This document shows, in pieces, positions 23,467 through 33,150 of a stretch of DNA of 64,000 bases. Origin of the DNA: Aquiflexum lacus (lineage in GTDB: Bacteria > Bacteroidota > Bacteroidia > Cytophagales > Cyclobacteriaceae); NCBI RefSeq assembly GCF_015476655.1, contig NZ_JABFHF010000001.1:1-64000 (forward strand). The letters are read 5' to 3'. A program made the position numbers and the translations under genes. The notes below the pieces were generated by a model. That model searched no databases. It was not told where the DNA came from and saw nothing but the letters and a program-made list of their open reading frames with translations. How positions within the stretch are numbered: the first letter of the stretch is position 1; every line of letters begins with the position of its first letter.

Positions 23467-24428
23467 TGGCTGAAATTGGACAAGATATTGCAAAAGCCAA
23501 AGCTTTTTTGGAGAAAGGAGAATTGGTAGGGATTCCCACGGAAACTGTCTATGGACTGGGAGGAAATGCCCTCAATCCAGATGCTGTTGCTAAAATTTTC
23601 GCTACCAAAAACAGACCTGAATTTGATCCTTTGATTATTCACACTTCTTCTATTGAAAGAGTCTTGGAATTTGCGGTTGAAATACCAGAAGTACTGAGGC
23701 TTTTGGGGGAGAAATTTTGGCCCGGACCTTTGACCTTGCTGCTCCCCAAAAAAAATATTTTGCCTGATTTGGTTACAAGTGGTTTGGATACAGTGGCCGT
23801 CCGGATTCCTGGCCATGCACTATCAAGGGAATTGTTGAGTGGATTGGACTTTCCTTTGGCAGCACCGAGTGCCAATCCTTTTGGTTACATCAGTCCGACA
23901 AAGGCCTCACACGTCAATGACCAATTAGGAGACAAAATACCCTATATTTTAGATGGAGGGACTTGTGAAGTAGGTTTGGAAAGCACCATCGTTGGAGTTG
24001 AAAGAGATAAAGTAGTAGTATACAGACTCGGTGGCCTAGATGTAAAAGAGATAGAAGATGTAGTAGGTGATGTTAGGGTGATGACCCATTCTAGTAGCAA
24101 TCCTAAGTCTCCCGGAATGCTAAAAAATCATTATGCTCCTACCAAACCATTTGTTCTGGGGAATCTTAAAACTTTAATAAAGGAATATCAATTGAAGGGA
24201 GTTACTTTTGCGGTTTTATCTTTTAGAGATGTTTTCAAGACTGTGCCAATTGGACAACAAATCCAACTCAGTCCAAGTGCAAATCTCAATGAAGCAGCAA
24301 AAAATTTATTTGCGGCCATGAGGGCTTTGGATACCATGGATGTTTCCGTAATTTTATCAGAGCTTTTGCCTGAACAAGGTTTAGGCAGGGCAGTCAATGA
24401 CAGGTTGAGGAGAGCATCTGCAAATTAG
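23466..24428 (+). CDS. sua5: L-threonylcarbamoyladenylate synthase (TsaC/Sua5)
   Basis: A 320-residue protein from the ATG at 23466 (MAEIGQDIAKAKAFL). The YrdC/TsaC domain (about 10-200) shows GIPTETVYGLGGNA, KIFATKNRPEFDPLIIH, FWPGPLTLLL, VAVRIPGHA and AAPSANPFGYISPT. A C-terminal Sua5 domain (about 220-315, SPGMLKNHYAPTKP) follows, making this the long Sua5 form. It makes threonylcarbamoyl-AMP for the t6A37 modification of ANN-decoding tRNAs. The start is set by overlap with the upstream stop. Confidence 0.94.
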   Translation: MAEIGQDIAKAKAFLEKGELVGIPTETVYGLGGNALNPDAVAKIFATKNRPEFDPLIIHTSSIERVLEFAVEIPEVLRLLGEKFWPGPLTLLLPKKNILPDLVTSGLDTVAVRIPGHALSRELLSGLDFPLAAPSANPFGYISPTKASHVNDQLGDKIPYILDGGTCEVGLESTIVGVERDKVVVYRLGGLDVKEIEDVVGDVRVMTHSSSNPKSPGMLKNHYAPTKPFVLGNLKTLIKEYQLKGVTFAVLSFRDVFKTVPIGQQIQLSPSANLNEAAKNLFAAMRALDTMDVSVILSELLPEQGLGRAVNDRLRRASAN

Positions 24429-24719
24429 GAGATATTCCCAACCGATTTAAGAAGGTCGTCTTTAATTTAAATTATTATATAAAATTGATTAAGGAGAATA
24501 TCAGCATGAAAAACAAGTTCAATTTCTTTCATGTATGTACGCAACAATGCCAGTAAAATGGTAATTCAATACAATTCGCACAAGGAAACTGATATGTCCG
24601 GTCCATCCCTGCCAACCGAACAGGCAGGCGTCCTGTTTGTAATTGAATATTGGGTTACTGGCAAAGAAGTGAATAAATATTATTTCTTATTTCAAAAAAC
24701 CTTTTAAACAACCATAATT

Positions 24720-25919
24720 ATGAATAGCAGAATTAAAAGCGTAGACAATCTCGACTTCAATGGAAAGAAAGCCTTGGTAAGAGTAGATTTCAATGTGCCT
24801 TTGGATGAACACCAGAATGTCAGTGATGATACCAGGATAAGTGCGGCTATACCTACTATCCAAAAAATCCTTAACGATGGTGGTTCGGTCATATTAATGT
24901 CTCATTTGGGAAGGCCAAAAGATGGTCCCACTGATAAATATTCTCTTAAGCATGTGATCAACAACCTTCAGAAGCTATTGGGTAGTTCTGTCAAATTCGC
25001 TCCTGACTGTATCGGTCAAGAAGCAAAAAATTTAGCAGCGGGCCTTAAGCCGGGCGAGGTATTGCTTTTGGAAAATCTTAGATTTTACAAAGAAGAAGAA
25101 AAAGGAGATGAAGAGTTTGCAAAGAAACTTGCAGCACTTGGAGATGTGTATGTTAATGATGCTTTTGGAACTGCCCACAGGGCACATGCGTCCACAGCTG
25201 TGATTGCTCAGTATTTCGATACCACAGCCAGTGGTTATCTACTCAAGTCGGAATTGGAAAATGCAGATAAAGTGCTAGAAAATCCAGAAAAACCTTATAC
25301 TGCCATTATGGGAGGGGCCAAAATATCTGACAAGATTTTGATCATTGAAAGATTATTGGAGAAAGTTGATAACCTTATTATTGGTGGGGGCATGTCATAT
25401 ACTTTTTCCAAAGCAAAAGGAGGAAAAATCGGAGATTCTCTTTGTGAAGAAGATAAGCTTGATTTTGTTATGGAATTGATGAATAAGGCTGAGGAAAAAG
25501 GGGTTAAAATAATTTTACCATTGGATACGGTCACTTCCAAAGCTTTTGCCAATGATGCAGAACAAGGCCTCTCCAAAGCAGGAGAAATCCCTGATGGATG
25601 GATGGGATTGGATATCGGACCTGAAACCAGAAAATTGTTCAGTGATGTCATTAAATCTTCCAAAACCATCCTTTGGAACGGTCCAATGGGGGTGTTTGAA
25701 ATGAGCAGCTTTGTCAATGGAACCATTGCAGTAGCGGAGGCAATAGCAGAGGCAACCGAAGGCGGTGCATTTTCATTGATAGGAGGAGGAGATTCTGCCG
25801 CTGCAGTCAATAAGTTCGGATTTGGAGATAAGGTATCTTATGTATCTACCGGAGGAGGTGCCTTATTGGAGCATATGGAAGGGAAAGTGTTGCCTGGAGT
25901 AGCTGCTTTAATGCCGTAA
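24720..25919 (+). CDS. pgk: phosphoglycerate kinase
   Basis: A 399-residue enzyme, full family length. [10 protein letters not shown] at about 22-31 binds 3-phosphoglycerate, followed by LMSHLGRPK, the lid [10 protein letters not shown], the nucleotide-binding ILIIERLL-type helix and the C-terminal [13 protein letters not shown] with STGGGALLE. It transfers phosphate between 1,3-bisphosphoglycerate and ADP in glycolysis. It is monocistronic, with a terminator 28 bp downstream. The 291-bp gap before it contains partial copies of the GCAGGCAGG repeat (about 24622). Confidence 0.96.
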   Translation: MNSRIKSVDNLDFNGKKALVRVDFNVPLDEHQNVSDDTRISAAIPTIQKILNDGGSVILMSHLGRPKDGPTDKYSLKHVINNLQKLLGSSVKFAPDCIGQEAKNLAAGLKPGEVLLLENLRFYKEEEKGDEEFAKKLAALGDVYVNDAFGTAHRAHASTAVIAQYFDTTASGYLLKSELENADKVLENPEKPYTAIMGGAKISDKILIIERLLEKVDNLIIGGGMSYTFSKAKGGKIGDSLCEEDKLDFVMELMNKAEEKGVKIILPLDTVTSKAFANDAEQGLSKAGEIPDGWMGLDIGPETRKLFSDVIKSSKTILWNGPMGVFEMSSFVNGTIAVAEAIAEATEGGAFSLIGGGDSAAAVNKFGFGDKVSYVSTGGGALLEHMEGKVLPGVAALMP

Positions 25920-25946
25920 AATTTCAATTATCTTGTATTAATATTT

Positions 25947-25985
25947 AAAAGCAAAGAGACCGAAAATATCGGTCTTTTTGCTTTA
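25947..25985 (+). terminator. pgk terminator
   Basis: AAAGCAAAGAGACCGA pairs with TCGGTCTTTTTGCTTT around AAATA. The near-symmetric stem with A/T flanks may work on both strands. Confidence 0.8.
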
Positions 25986-26034
25986 ACAAGTCTTTATAAA
26001 TCAAAAGATTAAATAGATTGTATTTGTGGTTTCA

Positions 26035-26307
26035 ATGAAAACACTATTTTTGAGACTCTTTAAAATGAATTGGATTATGATAAGGATTTTAGTTTTTTGC
26101 TGTTTGATGTTGATTACAGGGGCTTGTCTTGAAGTAGAAACTATCAATCAGACCTGCACAGTGGTCATGAATGATGGAACTATTCTTGAAATCAGCCGTG
26201 ATATCAGGAGAAATAAAAAAACCGGTACGATCACTTACAGAGACGAAGATGATAAGTTATGGTCGATTTTTCAGGAAGACTATGAGAGTTATTCCTGCGG
26301 AAATTGA
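26035..26307 (+). CDS. small lipoprotein, hypothetical
   Basis: A 90-residue protein from the ATG at 26035; GTG at 26026 and ATG at 26065 are alternatives. A hydrophobic segment ends in the lipobox ITGAC at about 38. The mature part is a 50-residue beta-rich domain (CTVVMNDGTILEISRDIRRNKKTGTITYRDED in parts) with a terminal cysteine pair (C at YSCGN). Function unknown. It lies between pgk and the large ThuA/GSDH gene, without tight coupling to either. Confidence 0.65.
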   Translation: MKTLFLRLFKMNWIMIRILVFCCLMLITGACLEVETINQTCTVVMNDGTILEISRDIRRNKKTGTITYRDEDDKLWSIFQEDYESYSCGN

Positions 26308-26405
26308 AACCTTGATATGAACCAATCCTACTGATAATAACCCTTTTGTACCAATCAATTTATATCCGTCTTCAATTCTCGTTATATTTCCCCAAAAATT
26401 AACCT

Positions 26406-29400
26406 ATGATAACCTTCAATTACCTGAAAAAAGGCTTTATGTTTTTTTTCACAGTAGTATTACTCATTTCTTCTTGTAACAACAAGAGAAGTGGAGATCC
26501 CAAAGTACTTATATTTAGTAAAACAGCCGGTTTCTATCACGAATCCATCCCTGACGGAATTGCAGCTATTGTGAAACTTGGAGCAGAGAATGGTTTTAAA
26601 GTAGATACCACAACCAACTCCGATCTTATTAATGAAGAAAATCTAGAGCAATATGCTGCTGTCATCTGGCTCAGTACCACAGGAGAAGTACTTGATCACT
26701 ATCAGGAAGCTGATTTTGAACGTTATATACAGTCAGGTGGAGGCTTTGTAGGTATTCATGCCGCTGCTGATACAGAATATCACTGGGGCTGGTATAATAG
26801 ACTTGTAGGTGGGAATTTTTCTTACCATCCTGGTATCGGAGACCCATATCCCAATGTTCAAGACGGCACCCTACGCGTAACAGACAGAGAGCATTCCACT
26901 ACTCGTTTTTTACCTGAAATTTGGAACAGAAGAGATGAGTGGTATCATTTCCAAAAACTTAACCCGGACGTAAATGTCCTCATGGATATAGATGAGGATA
27001 GTTATAAACACACCAAACCAATGGGATTTCATCCGATGGCTTGGTATCATGATTATGATGGGGGTAGAGCATTTTATACGGCAGGTGGACATACCAGTGA
27101 ATCCTATGAAGAGGAATTGTTTTTGCAACACGTACTTGAGGGAATCAAATATGCCATTGGAGAAAATGAAAATCTGGATTATTCCAAAGCAAAAACCCAA
27201 AGAGTTCCCGAAGAAAATAGGTTTGAGAAAAAAACGCTGGTTCTTGGTGAGTTTACTGAACCGACCGAAATGACCATTTTACCCAATTTGGACGTTTTGA
27301 TTGCACAGAGAAGGGGTGAGCTGCTGTTATATAAAAGCGGAGATTCAGTTGTCAGAGAAGTGGCCAAGTTGGACGTTTATTGGAAAACAGAAACAAGAGG
27401 TGTCAATGCGGAGGAAGGTTTGATGGGTATTCAAAAAGATCCCGATTTCGCAAATAATGGATATGTTTTTGTTTTTTACAGCCCATCAGGTGATCAAGAA
27501 ATCAACAGACTTTCAAGATTCAAATTTGTCAACGACCAATGGGATATGGCTTCTGAAAAAATCATTTTGGAACTTTATTCTCAAAGAAATATCTGTTGTC
27601 ATACAGGTGGATCGATTGCCTTTGACAAAGATGGTTTGTTGTACCTTTCTACAGGAGACAATTCGACGCCTTTTGACCAAAGAGACAGTAAATATGTCAA
27701 CAGGGGTTTTGCACCATTGGATGACAGACCAGGATTTGAGCAGTTTGATGCCAGAAGGAGTTCTGGAAATTCCAATGATCTGAGAGGTAAAATAATTAGA
27801 ATAAAAGTAAATGAAGATGGAAGCTATGATATTCCCGAAGGCAATCTTTATCCAAAGGGAATGGAAAAAACCCGACCTGAAATCTATGTACAGGGAAACA
27901 GAAATCCATATAGAATTTCTGTAGATCAAAAGACCAACTTCCTGTATTGGGGCGAAGTGGGGCCTGATGCTGGTGCAGATAGTCTGGAAACCAGAGGGCC
28001 AAGGGGTTATGATGAAGTCAATCAAGCAAGAAAAGCGGGTAACTTCGGATGGCCGTATTTTGTCGGAGATAATTATGCTTATGTAGAATTTGATTACGCA
28101 ACAGGAATCTCAGGAAACCGCTTTGATGTAAACAAACCTATTAATAACTCAAAGAATAATACAGGACTTAAAGAATTGCCCCCTGTCGAGAAAAACTTTA
28201 TTTGGTATCCATATGCAACGTCTCCTGATTTTCCACAATTGGGGACAGGGGGAAGGAATGCAATGGCCGGCCCGGTTTACTATGTTGACATGTTTCCAAA
28301 GGAAACCCGTTATCCTTCTTATTATGATGGCAAATTGTTTATCTACGAATGGGTAAGAGGATGGGTCAAAGCAGTCACCATGAAGCCCAATGGTGACTTT
28401 GATAAAATGGAACCCTTTATGTCCACCACCAAATTCAATGCCTTGATAGATATGGAAGTGGGTCCAGATGGAAGATTATATTTACTCGAATATGGGAATG
28501 GATGGTTTACCAAAAATCCTGATGCGGGACTTTTCAGAGTTGACTTCAATGATGGTAACAGGACGCCGGTAGTTTCAGGAATATCAGTAGATAAAACTTC
28601 AGGCTCTTTACCTTTCACGGCAACGTTTAATGTAAATGCATCTGATCCTGAAAACGATCCTTTGACCTATGTATGGGACCTTGGAAATGGTGAACAACTA
28701 ACTACAAATGAACCTAAACTGGAATATACTTTCAATTCAGTTGGTGATTATGATGTTCAAGTACAGGTATCTGATCCGGATAAGTTGAGTGCAAAGAGCG
28801 GAATTGTTTCTGTTTATGCAGGTAATATTGCACCTATAGTCAATATTGAAATAAAGGGCAATAAGTCATTTTATTTTCCAGGTAAACCTGTTGCTTATCA
28901 AGTTTCGGTGACAGACCCTGATGATGCTGATGCGGGAAATGATCTATCAACATTATTTGTGTCGGCTGATTATATTTCAGGCTTAGATCAAGCAGAGGCT
29001 TCCAAAGGTCATTTGATCATGACTGAAGCCATGACCGGAAAAGGTCTGATGAGTTCATTGACCTGTAAGACCTGTCATAAAGAAGATGAAGTGTCGATAG
29101 GTCCTTCTTATACGGAAGTAGCAAGAAAGTACAGAAGAAATCCAGATGCCGCCATCGACTATTTGGTCAATAAAATCCAAAAAGGTGGAGGTGGCGTTTG
29201 GGGTGAAACAGTCATGCCTGCAAATCCTGATCTTAAGAATGAGGATGCAAAAAAAGTTGTCGCCTATATTCTATCATTAGGAAGAAGGGGAATGGAAGAA
29301 AAGCCATCCTTGCCAGTATCAGGAACAGTTGATCCGACAGTAGGTAAAACACTTTCAGAAAATGGAATTTTTGTATTGTCAGGTAGTTTTACAGATAGAG

Positions 29401-29861
29401 GGGGAGAAAATATCAAACCTCTTACTGGAAATAGTTCAATTACCTTAAGAAACCCGACTTTGGGAATGGAATCAGCAAAAGATCTTCAGGAATATGCAAC
29501 AGAGGTTTTCAATGGGAGAACATTTATGACAATTTCGCAAAACCAAGGGGCATTTGCTTTCCATGATATTGATTTGACTGATATACATGGTATTCTGCTT
29601 TCAGGTGGAGGGCAGGAGGCCAGCGTATCAGGTTACAAGGTTGACGTGAGATTGGACTCACCTGATGGACCAAAGATTGGAGAAGGAGAATTCCGTGTGA
29701 ACAATGCCGGGCCGCAGCCTGGGTTTATGATGGGACAAAGTCTGATTCCAATCGAAAAACAGACAGACGGAAAATTGAGATCTGTTTATTTTGTAATAAA
29801 ACCTGTTAAAGCAGGAGAACCAACTGCTATCTTATTTTCAGCTGAATTTAAGGTGAAATAA
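26406..29861 (+). CDS. ThuA / PQQ-type sugar dehydrogenase / PKD / cytochrome c multidomain lipoprotein
   Basis: A 1151-residue protein. The lipobox LLISSC lies at about 20-25. A ThuA-like glutamine-amidotransferase fold spans about 32-255 (VLIFSKTAGFYHESI, GGFVGIHAAADTEYHW). The glucose/sorbosone dehydrogenase beta-propeller is at about 280-720 (EGLMGIQKDPDFANNGYVFVFY, GSIAFDKDGLLYLSTGDN, GNRNPYRISVD). A PKD domain lies at about 725-810. A monoheme cytochrome c domain has CKTCH at 887-891 and a Met ligand candidate in VMPANPDL. A C-terminal CBM6-like beta sandwich spans about 985-1151. It is likely an outer-membrane or periplasmic sugar oxidase passing electrons to its own haem. Confidence 0.9.
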   Translation: MITFNYLKKGFMFFFTVVLLISSCNNKRSGDPKVLIFSKTAGFYHESIPDGIAAIVKLGAENGFKVDTTTNSDLINEENLEQYAAVIWLSTTGEVLDHYQEADFERYIQSGGGFVGIHAAADTEYHWGWYNRLVGGNFSYHPGIGDPYPNVQDGTLRVTDREHSTTRFLPEIWNRRDEWYHFQKLNPDVNVLMDIDEDSYKHTKPMGFHPMAWYHDYDGGRAFYTAGGHTSESYEEELFLQHVLEGIKYAIGENENLDYSKAKTQRVPEENRFEKKTLVLGEFTEPTEMTILPNLDVLIAQRRGELLLYKSGDSVVREVAKLDVYWKTETRGVNAEEGLMGIQKDPDFANNGYVFVFYSPSGDQEINRLSRFKFVNDQWDMASEKIILELYSQRNICCHTGGSIAFDKDGLLYLSTGDNSTPFDQRDSKYVNRGFAPLDDRPGFEQFDARRSSGNSNDLRGKIIRIKVNEDGSYDIPEGNLYPKGMEKTRPEIYVQGNRNPYRISVDQKTNFLYWGEVGPDAGADSLETRGPRGYDEVNQARKAGNFGWPYFVGDNYAYVEFDYATGISGNRFDVNKPINNSKNNTGLKELPPVEKNFIWYPYATSPDFPQLGTGGRNAMAGPVYYVDMFPKETRYPSYYDGKLFIYEWVRGWVKAVTMKPNGDFDKMEPFMSTTKFNALIDMEVGPDGRLYLLEYGNGWFTKNPDAGLFRVDFNDGNRTPVVSGISVDKTSGSLPFTATFNVNASDPENDPLTYVWDLGNGEQLTTNEPKLEYTFNSVGDYDVQVQVSDPDKLSAKSGIVSVYAGNIAPIVNIEIKGNKSFYFPGKPVAYQVSVTDPDDADAGNDLSTLFVSADYISGLDQAEASKGHLIMTEAMTGKGLMSSLTCKTCHKEDEVSIGPSYTEVARKYRRNPDAAIDYLVNKIQKGGGGVWGETVMPANPDLKNEDAKKVVAYILSLGRRGMEEKPSLPVSGTVDPTVGKTLSENGIFVLSGSFTDRGGENIKPLTGNSSITLRNPTLGMESAKDLQEYATEVFNGRTFMTISQNQGAFAFHDIDLTDIHGILLSGGGQEASVSGYKVDVRLDSPDGPKIGEGEFRVNNAGPQPGFMMGQSLIPIEKQTDGKLRSVYFVIKPVKAGEPTAILFSAEFKVK

Positions 29862-29876
29862 ATTTAGGTTTCATGT

Positions 29877-29943
29877 ATTCATGCCATGACTTATCCGGTA
29901 AGTATTAATTTCTTACCTAAGCCCAGAAAGTCATGGCATGAAT
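29877..29943. repeat. compound inverted repeat, 16-bp arms
   Basis: ATTCATGCCATGACTT (29877-29892) pairs with its exact reverse complement at 29928-29943, with an inner 6-bp GGTAAG/CTTACC stem. It lies between the convergent ThuA/GSDH and NIPSNAP genes and may be a bidirectional terminator. Confidence 0.75.
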
Positions 29944-29986
29944 TAATTTTACTCTGAATCTTCTTGTTATGACTCTGCCTGTACAC

Positions 29987-30050
29987 TCATGCCATGATTC
30001 AACTGGATTTGTTGAAATTTCAGATATAATCTTTAATAGCCATGGCATGA
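29987..30050. repeat. second CATGCCATGA inverted repeat
   Basis: TCATGCCATG (29987-29996) and CATGGCATGA (30041-30050) repeat the arm sequence of the element 45 bp away, with an inner TTCAAC/GTTGAA stem. The right arm ends 1 bp before the NIPSNAP stop codon. Confidence 0.7.
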
Positions 30051-30051
30051 A

Positions 30052-30801
30052 TTATTTCAAAGGAGAAAAAGGCAGTGGATTCAGGTAAACAGATTCAACT
30101 TTTTGGACAATCTTGCCATTCCTTTCCGAGGCATCTCTTACTGTAATCCAAGCAGGATCCTTTCCGAATTTCTCAAAGGAAGCTTTTCCGGTTTTTTCGT
30201 CCTTATGTGCTAAGAGATAAACCAGTTTTTGTTGTTCGCCATTTTCTTCCACTGTATACCAATACATTACATTGGTCATGCCATGTTTTTGAAATAATTC
30301 ACGGGTGTAATCTCTGAACCTTGCATGGATGGCATCTACTTTCCCTGGATACATGTAATAAGTTCTTAATTCAAACACTCTTTTACCTTCGTTGGTATCT
30401 CTGATTATTTCAGGCGTCAAGTCTGGTGCAATGGTCATAAATACCTGATCAACTTTTGCCACTAGAGGTCCATTTACCTCTGAGGCTTTGTAGACTTCCT
30501 GCCATTGAGGGTCATTGGCGAATTTATTCCAAAGAGCATCTCTAGATTCCTGATCGGGGTACGCCAAAATAAAGGTCAAAGTATTGTTTGACTCATCAGC
30601 TGGAATAAAATAAGCAATATTTTCTATACCATTTTTCTCAAACAACCTTAAAGTATGATCTTCAAATCTTTTGATCAAGTCAGACCTTTTGCCCACATTA
30701 GCGGTATAAGTCCTCATTTCGAAATATTTGGAATCCTGGGCCTTTAGAGGTGCCATGTATATGGTAAGAAGTATTAAGGTAATGATTGTCAGTTTTTTCA
30801 T
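30052..30801 (-). CDS. NIPSNAP family secreted protein
   Basis: A 249-residue protein with a signal peptide MKKLTIITLILLTIYMAPLKA cleaved near residue 21. Two tandem NIPSNAP (ferredoxin-like ABM) domains follow: YFEMRTYTANVGKRSDLIKRFEDHTLRLFEKNG at about 26-58 and VFELRTYYMYPGKVDAIHARFRDYTRELFQKHG at about 140-172 (each in parts). Family members are common in Bacteroidota next to sugar-degradation genes; the activity is unproven. It is the second gene after TMEM220 on the minus strand and converges with the ThuA/GSDH gene. Confidence 0.9.
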   Translation of the reverse strand: MKKLTIITLILLTIYMAPLKAQDSKYFEMRTYTANVGKRSDLIKRFEDHTLRLFEKNGIENIAYFIPADESNNTLTFILAYPDQESRDALWNKFANDPQWQEVYKASEVNGPLVAKVDQVFMTIAPDLTPEIIRDTNEGKRVFELRTYYMYPGKVDAIHARFRDYTRELFQKHGMTNVMYWYTVEENGEQQKLVYLLAHKDEKTGKASFEKFGKDPAWITVRDASERNGKIVQKVESVYLNPLPFSPLK

Positions 30802-30833
30802 AAGTGGTAACCGTTTAAGTGTATTTATGATTT

Positions 30834-31205
30834 TTAATTTCTTTTTTTCCAGCCTAAGTAAGCTGAATAGGATAAAACTGAAGCTATGATCAAAAGCCCA
30901 AACGTTTCTCTTGCCTCTTCTGATTCCTGGGTTTTCATACTTAGGTCTTTGTTTTCAAGTTCAAATCCTATCCATTCAAGAACAGAATCCGGGAAAAAAT
31001 AAACAGCTCCAATGATACAGGCGACAATTGCTATCCCCAATGGAATCAGAGGATGCTTGCCTCTAGCAGCCATGGCCGAAAATAAAATGGCAACTGCATA
31101 AATTGAAACCCAGATCACAGGGTCAGGATCGTTGATCTGCCAATAAGCGAATAACGAAAATCCGAAGATCCAGAAAAGGAAGAAGTATTTTGGGAAATCT
31201 TTCAT
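30834..31205 (-). CDS. TMEM220-family transmembrane protein
   Basis: A 123-residue protein from the ATG at 31205 (MKDFPKYFFLFWIF). Four hydrophobic helices are seen at about 8-24, 29-45, 52-68 and 101-117. YWQINDPDPVIWVSIYA at about 20-36 is the TMEM220 signature. The function is unknown. It lies 32 bp upstream of the NIPSNAP gene and is probably co-transcribed. An upstream start at 31253 is less likely. Confidence 0.8.
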   Translation of the reverse strand: MKDFPKYFFLFWIFGFSLFAYWQINDPDPVIWVSIYAVAILFSAMAARGKHPLIPLGIAIVACIIGAVYFFPDSVLEWIGFELENKDLSMKTQESEEARETFGLLIIASVLSYSAYLGWKKRN

Positions 31206-31401
31206 AACACAGGATGGGTTTAAGGTTTTATAGATTGGGAATTTAAGTTTCAATAAAGTTAATTTTTTGATCTTTATGAAAAGATAGAATCTATAAAATA
31301 TTTTAGTTGATAATATAAACTACTTTGATTGTAAGCTACATTGTACTAGCTCATTTGATGAAATCCTTGATGTCGAAAAAACATTTTGATATAATTTCCC
31401 C

Positions 31402-31491
31402 TTGACTACCTACAAAGTCACGGACAAGGGAAGGAGAGCATTTGAAGATTATGTGAAACCTTTAGAAGGCTATATCCGGCAAAAGGATTGA
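31402..31491 (+). pseudogene. C-terminal fragment of a winged-helix regulator
   Basis: The frame encodes (L)TTYKVTDKGRRAFEDYVKPLEGYIRQKD then a stop, 29 residues long. This is the wing and C-terminal helix of the small one-domain winged-helix (MarR/ArsR-like) regulators common in Bacteroidota, where TYxVTxKGRxAFExY is conserved. A stop (TGA at 31387) lies 15 bp upstream in frame, and no N-terminal helix-turn-helix is present. It is a decayed gene. Confidence 0.6.
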
Positions 31492-31592
31492 GTTTTTAAA
31501 ACCTGAGGATTTTTTGAAGAGTGTATAATTTTCTCTATTTTGTTCCTTATGATTTTTTAGAATATCATGAATACACCTCTTACAAATAATTG

Positions 31593-32993
31593 ATGGAACA
31601 AAAGGTTGAGTATAACCAAAAATTCATTTGGTTGGTCAGTTTGACAGCCGCCTTAGGAGGCTTTCTTTTTGGTTATGATTGGGTGGTAATCGGTGGTGCC
31701 AAACCATTTTATGAACCCTATTTTAATATCACATCACCAACAGACCAAGGCTGGGGAACTAGTTCCGCATTGGTGGGATGTATGTTGGGCGCTATCCTAT
31801 GCATCATCTTTTGTGATCAATTGGGTCGAAAGCGCTTATTGATATTTTCAGGTTTCCTTTTTTCCCTTTCTGCCATTGGGACTGCCTTGTCCGATACCTT
31901 TTGGTGGTTTAACTTCTTCAGAATAGCCGGAGGAGTGGCCATGGGAATAGCACTCAATCTTTCCCCATTGTATATTGCCGAGATTGCCCCTCCGGAGAAG
32001 CGGGGTATGTTTGTCACCATCAATCAATTGTTAATCATGGTCGGGGTATTGTTGGCCCAATTGATCAATTGGCAAATCTCATTATTGGATACAATGATGC
32101 CCGATGAAGCCACTTTTGAGCAGATTGCAGTCAGTTGGAATGGGAATTATGGCTGGCGGTGGATGTTTGGCGTAGAAGTGATTCCTGCCATGTTGTTTTT
32201 TATCCTCATGTTTTTTGTGCCGGAAAGTGCCCGTTGGCTGATCAAAAACAATGAGGAGTCAAAAGCAAGGAAGATTCTTCAGAGAATTGGGGGTGAATTT
32301 TATGAGAATCTTGCCGTCTCCGAGATAAAAACCACCTTAAGGACAGAAGACTTGGCCAAGGTAAACTTCAAAGAACTGCTCAACAAACGGGTGGTAAAGT
32401 TTTTGGCCATCGGCATATTTTTAGCTTTTCTGCAACAATGGAGTGGAGTGAATGTGATTATTTATTATGCGGCTGATATATTTCAGGCTGCTGGATACAC
32501 GCTCAAACAGATGATGCTCAACATTGTGGTCATCGGTTCAGTAATGGTATTGTCTGTTTTTATCACCATTTTTACAGTTGACAAATTCGGTAGAAAAAAT
32601 CTCCTTTTAATTGGAACCTCATCCATGGCATTTTTATACCTACTCATAGGATATTCATTTTATGTTGATCAGGGAGGATGGGTAGTAGTATTTTTGGTTT
32701 TGGCCAATGTAATGTTTTACTCCTTTACCCTTGCGCCTTTGTTATGGGTGGTTTTGTCCGAGATTTTTCCAACAAGGATTAGGGGGGCAGCCATGTCAAT
32801 TGCTGCTTTGGCCCATTGGGTAGGCAATTTTACGCTGACTTATTCATTCCCAACTATCAAAGAGAATTTAGGTTGGGCCAATAACTTTTGGTTGTATGGA
32901 ATAATCTGTGCTATTGGATTTGTGGTTTTATACATCGTCCTTCCGGAGACAAAAGGCAAATCCTTGGAGCAGATAGAAAGGGAGTTGGGGTGA
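31593..32993 (+). CDS. sugar porter family MFS transporter
   Basis: A 466-residue protein with 12 predicted membrane helices. Sugar-porter signatures: GGFLFGYDWVVIGG at about 18-31, DQLGRKR at about 76-82, RIAGGVAMGIALNLSPLYIAEIAPPEKRG (the PESPR/RG-type loop region) at about 110-139, PESARWLIK at about 212-220 and PETKGKSLEQIE at about 450-461. The DRxGR-like loop and PETKG define the family (GLUT/XylE-like proton symport or facilitation). The substrate is a sugar, not further determined. It is monocistronic, with a hairpin 14 bp after the stop. Confidence 0.92.
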   Translation: MEQKVEYNQKFIWLVSLTAALGGFLFGYDWVVIGGAKPFYEPYFNITSPTDQGWGTSSALVGCMLGAILCIIFCDQLGRKRLLIFSGFLFSLSAIGTALSDTFWWFNFFRIAGGVAMGIALNLSPLYIAEIAPPEKRGMFVTINQLLIMVGVLLAQLINWQISLLDTMMPDEATFEQIAVSWNGNYGWRWMFGVEVIPAMLFFILMFFVPESARWLIKNNEESKARKILQRIGGEFYENLAVSEIKTTLRTEDLAKVNFKELLNKRVVKFLAIGIFLAFLQQWSGVNVIIYYAADIFQAAGYTLKQMMLNIVVIGSVMVLSVFITIFTVDKFGRKNLLLIGTSSMAFLYLLIGYSFYVDQGGWVVVFLVLANVMFYSFTLAPLLWVVLSEIFPTRIRGAAMSIAALAHWVGNFTLTYSFPTIKENLGWANNFWLYGIICAIGFVVLYIVLPETKGKSLEQIERELG

Positions 32994-33006
32994 GGTTGCA
33001 GGTGCT

Positions 33007-33036
33007 GACCTTTGGTAAAACCCCAAAGGTCTTTTA
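33007..33036 (+). terminator. terminator after the MFS gene (related to hairpin family)
   Basis: GACCTTTGG pairs with CCAAAGGTC and is followed by TTTTA. The arm sequence resembles the AACCTTTGAGGTC repeats, suggesting a family member working as a terminator. Confidence 0.65.
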
Positions 33037-33078
33037 TGGTATAGCCTTTCATTTCCTTCTATTCCATTTGTTGAAAAA

Positions 33079-33112
33079 TACCTCGAGGTTAAAAAAAAGA
33101 CCTCAATGGTTA
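33079..33112. repeat. AACCTTTGAGGTC hairpin repeat, degenerate copy
   Basis: ATACCTCGAGGTT, eight A, then GACCTCAATGGTT: a weakened copy with a 1-bp deletion in one arm. Confidence 0.55.
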
Positions 33113-33150
33113 ATCTAATCTTCGAGTAGGCGCACCCAAAGGTTTAAGCA

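Noticed and set aside
24506-24556. A 16-codon frame (MKNKFNFFHVCTQQCQ) with an AAGGAG motif 9 bp upstream, before pgk
   Set aside because: Too short to support as a gene; strong Shine-Dalgarno use is rare in this phylum and the resemblance may be chance.
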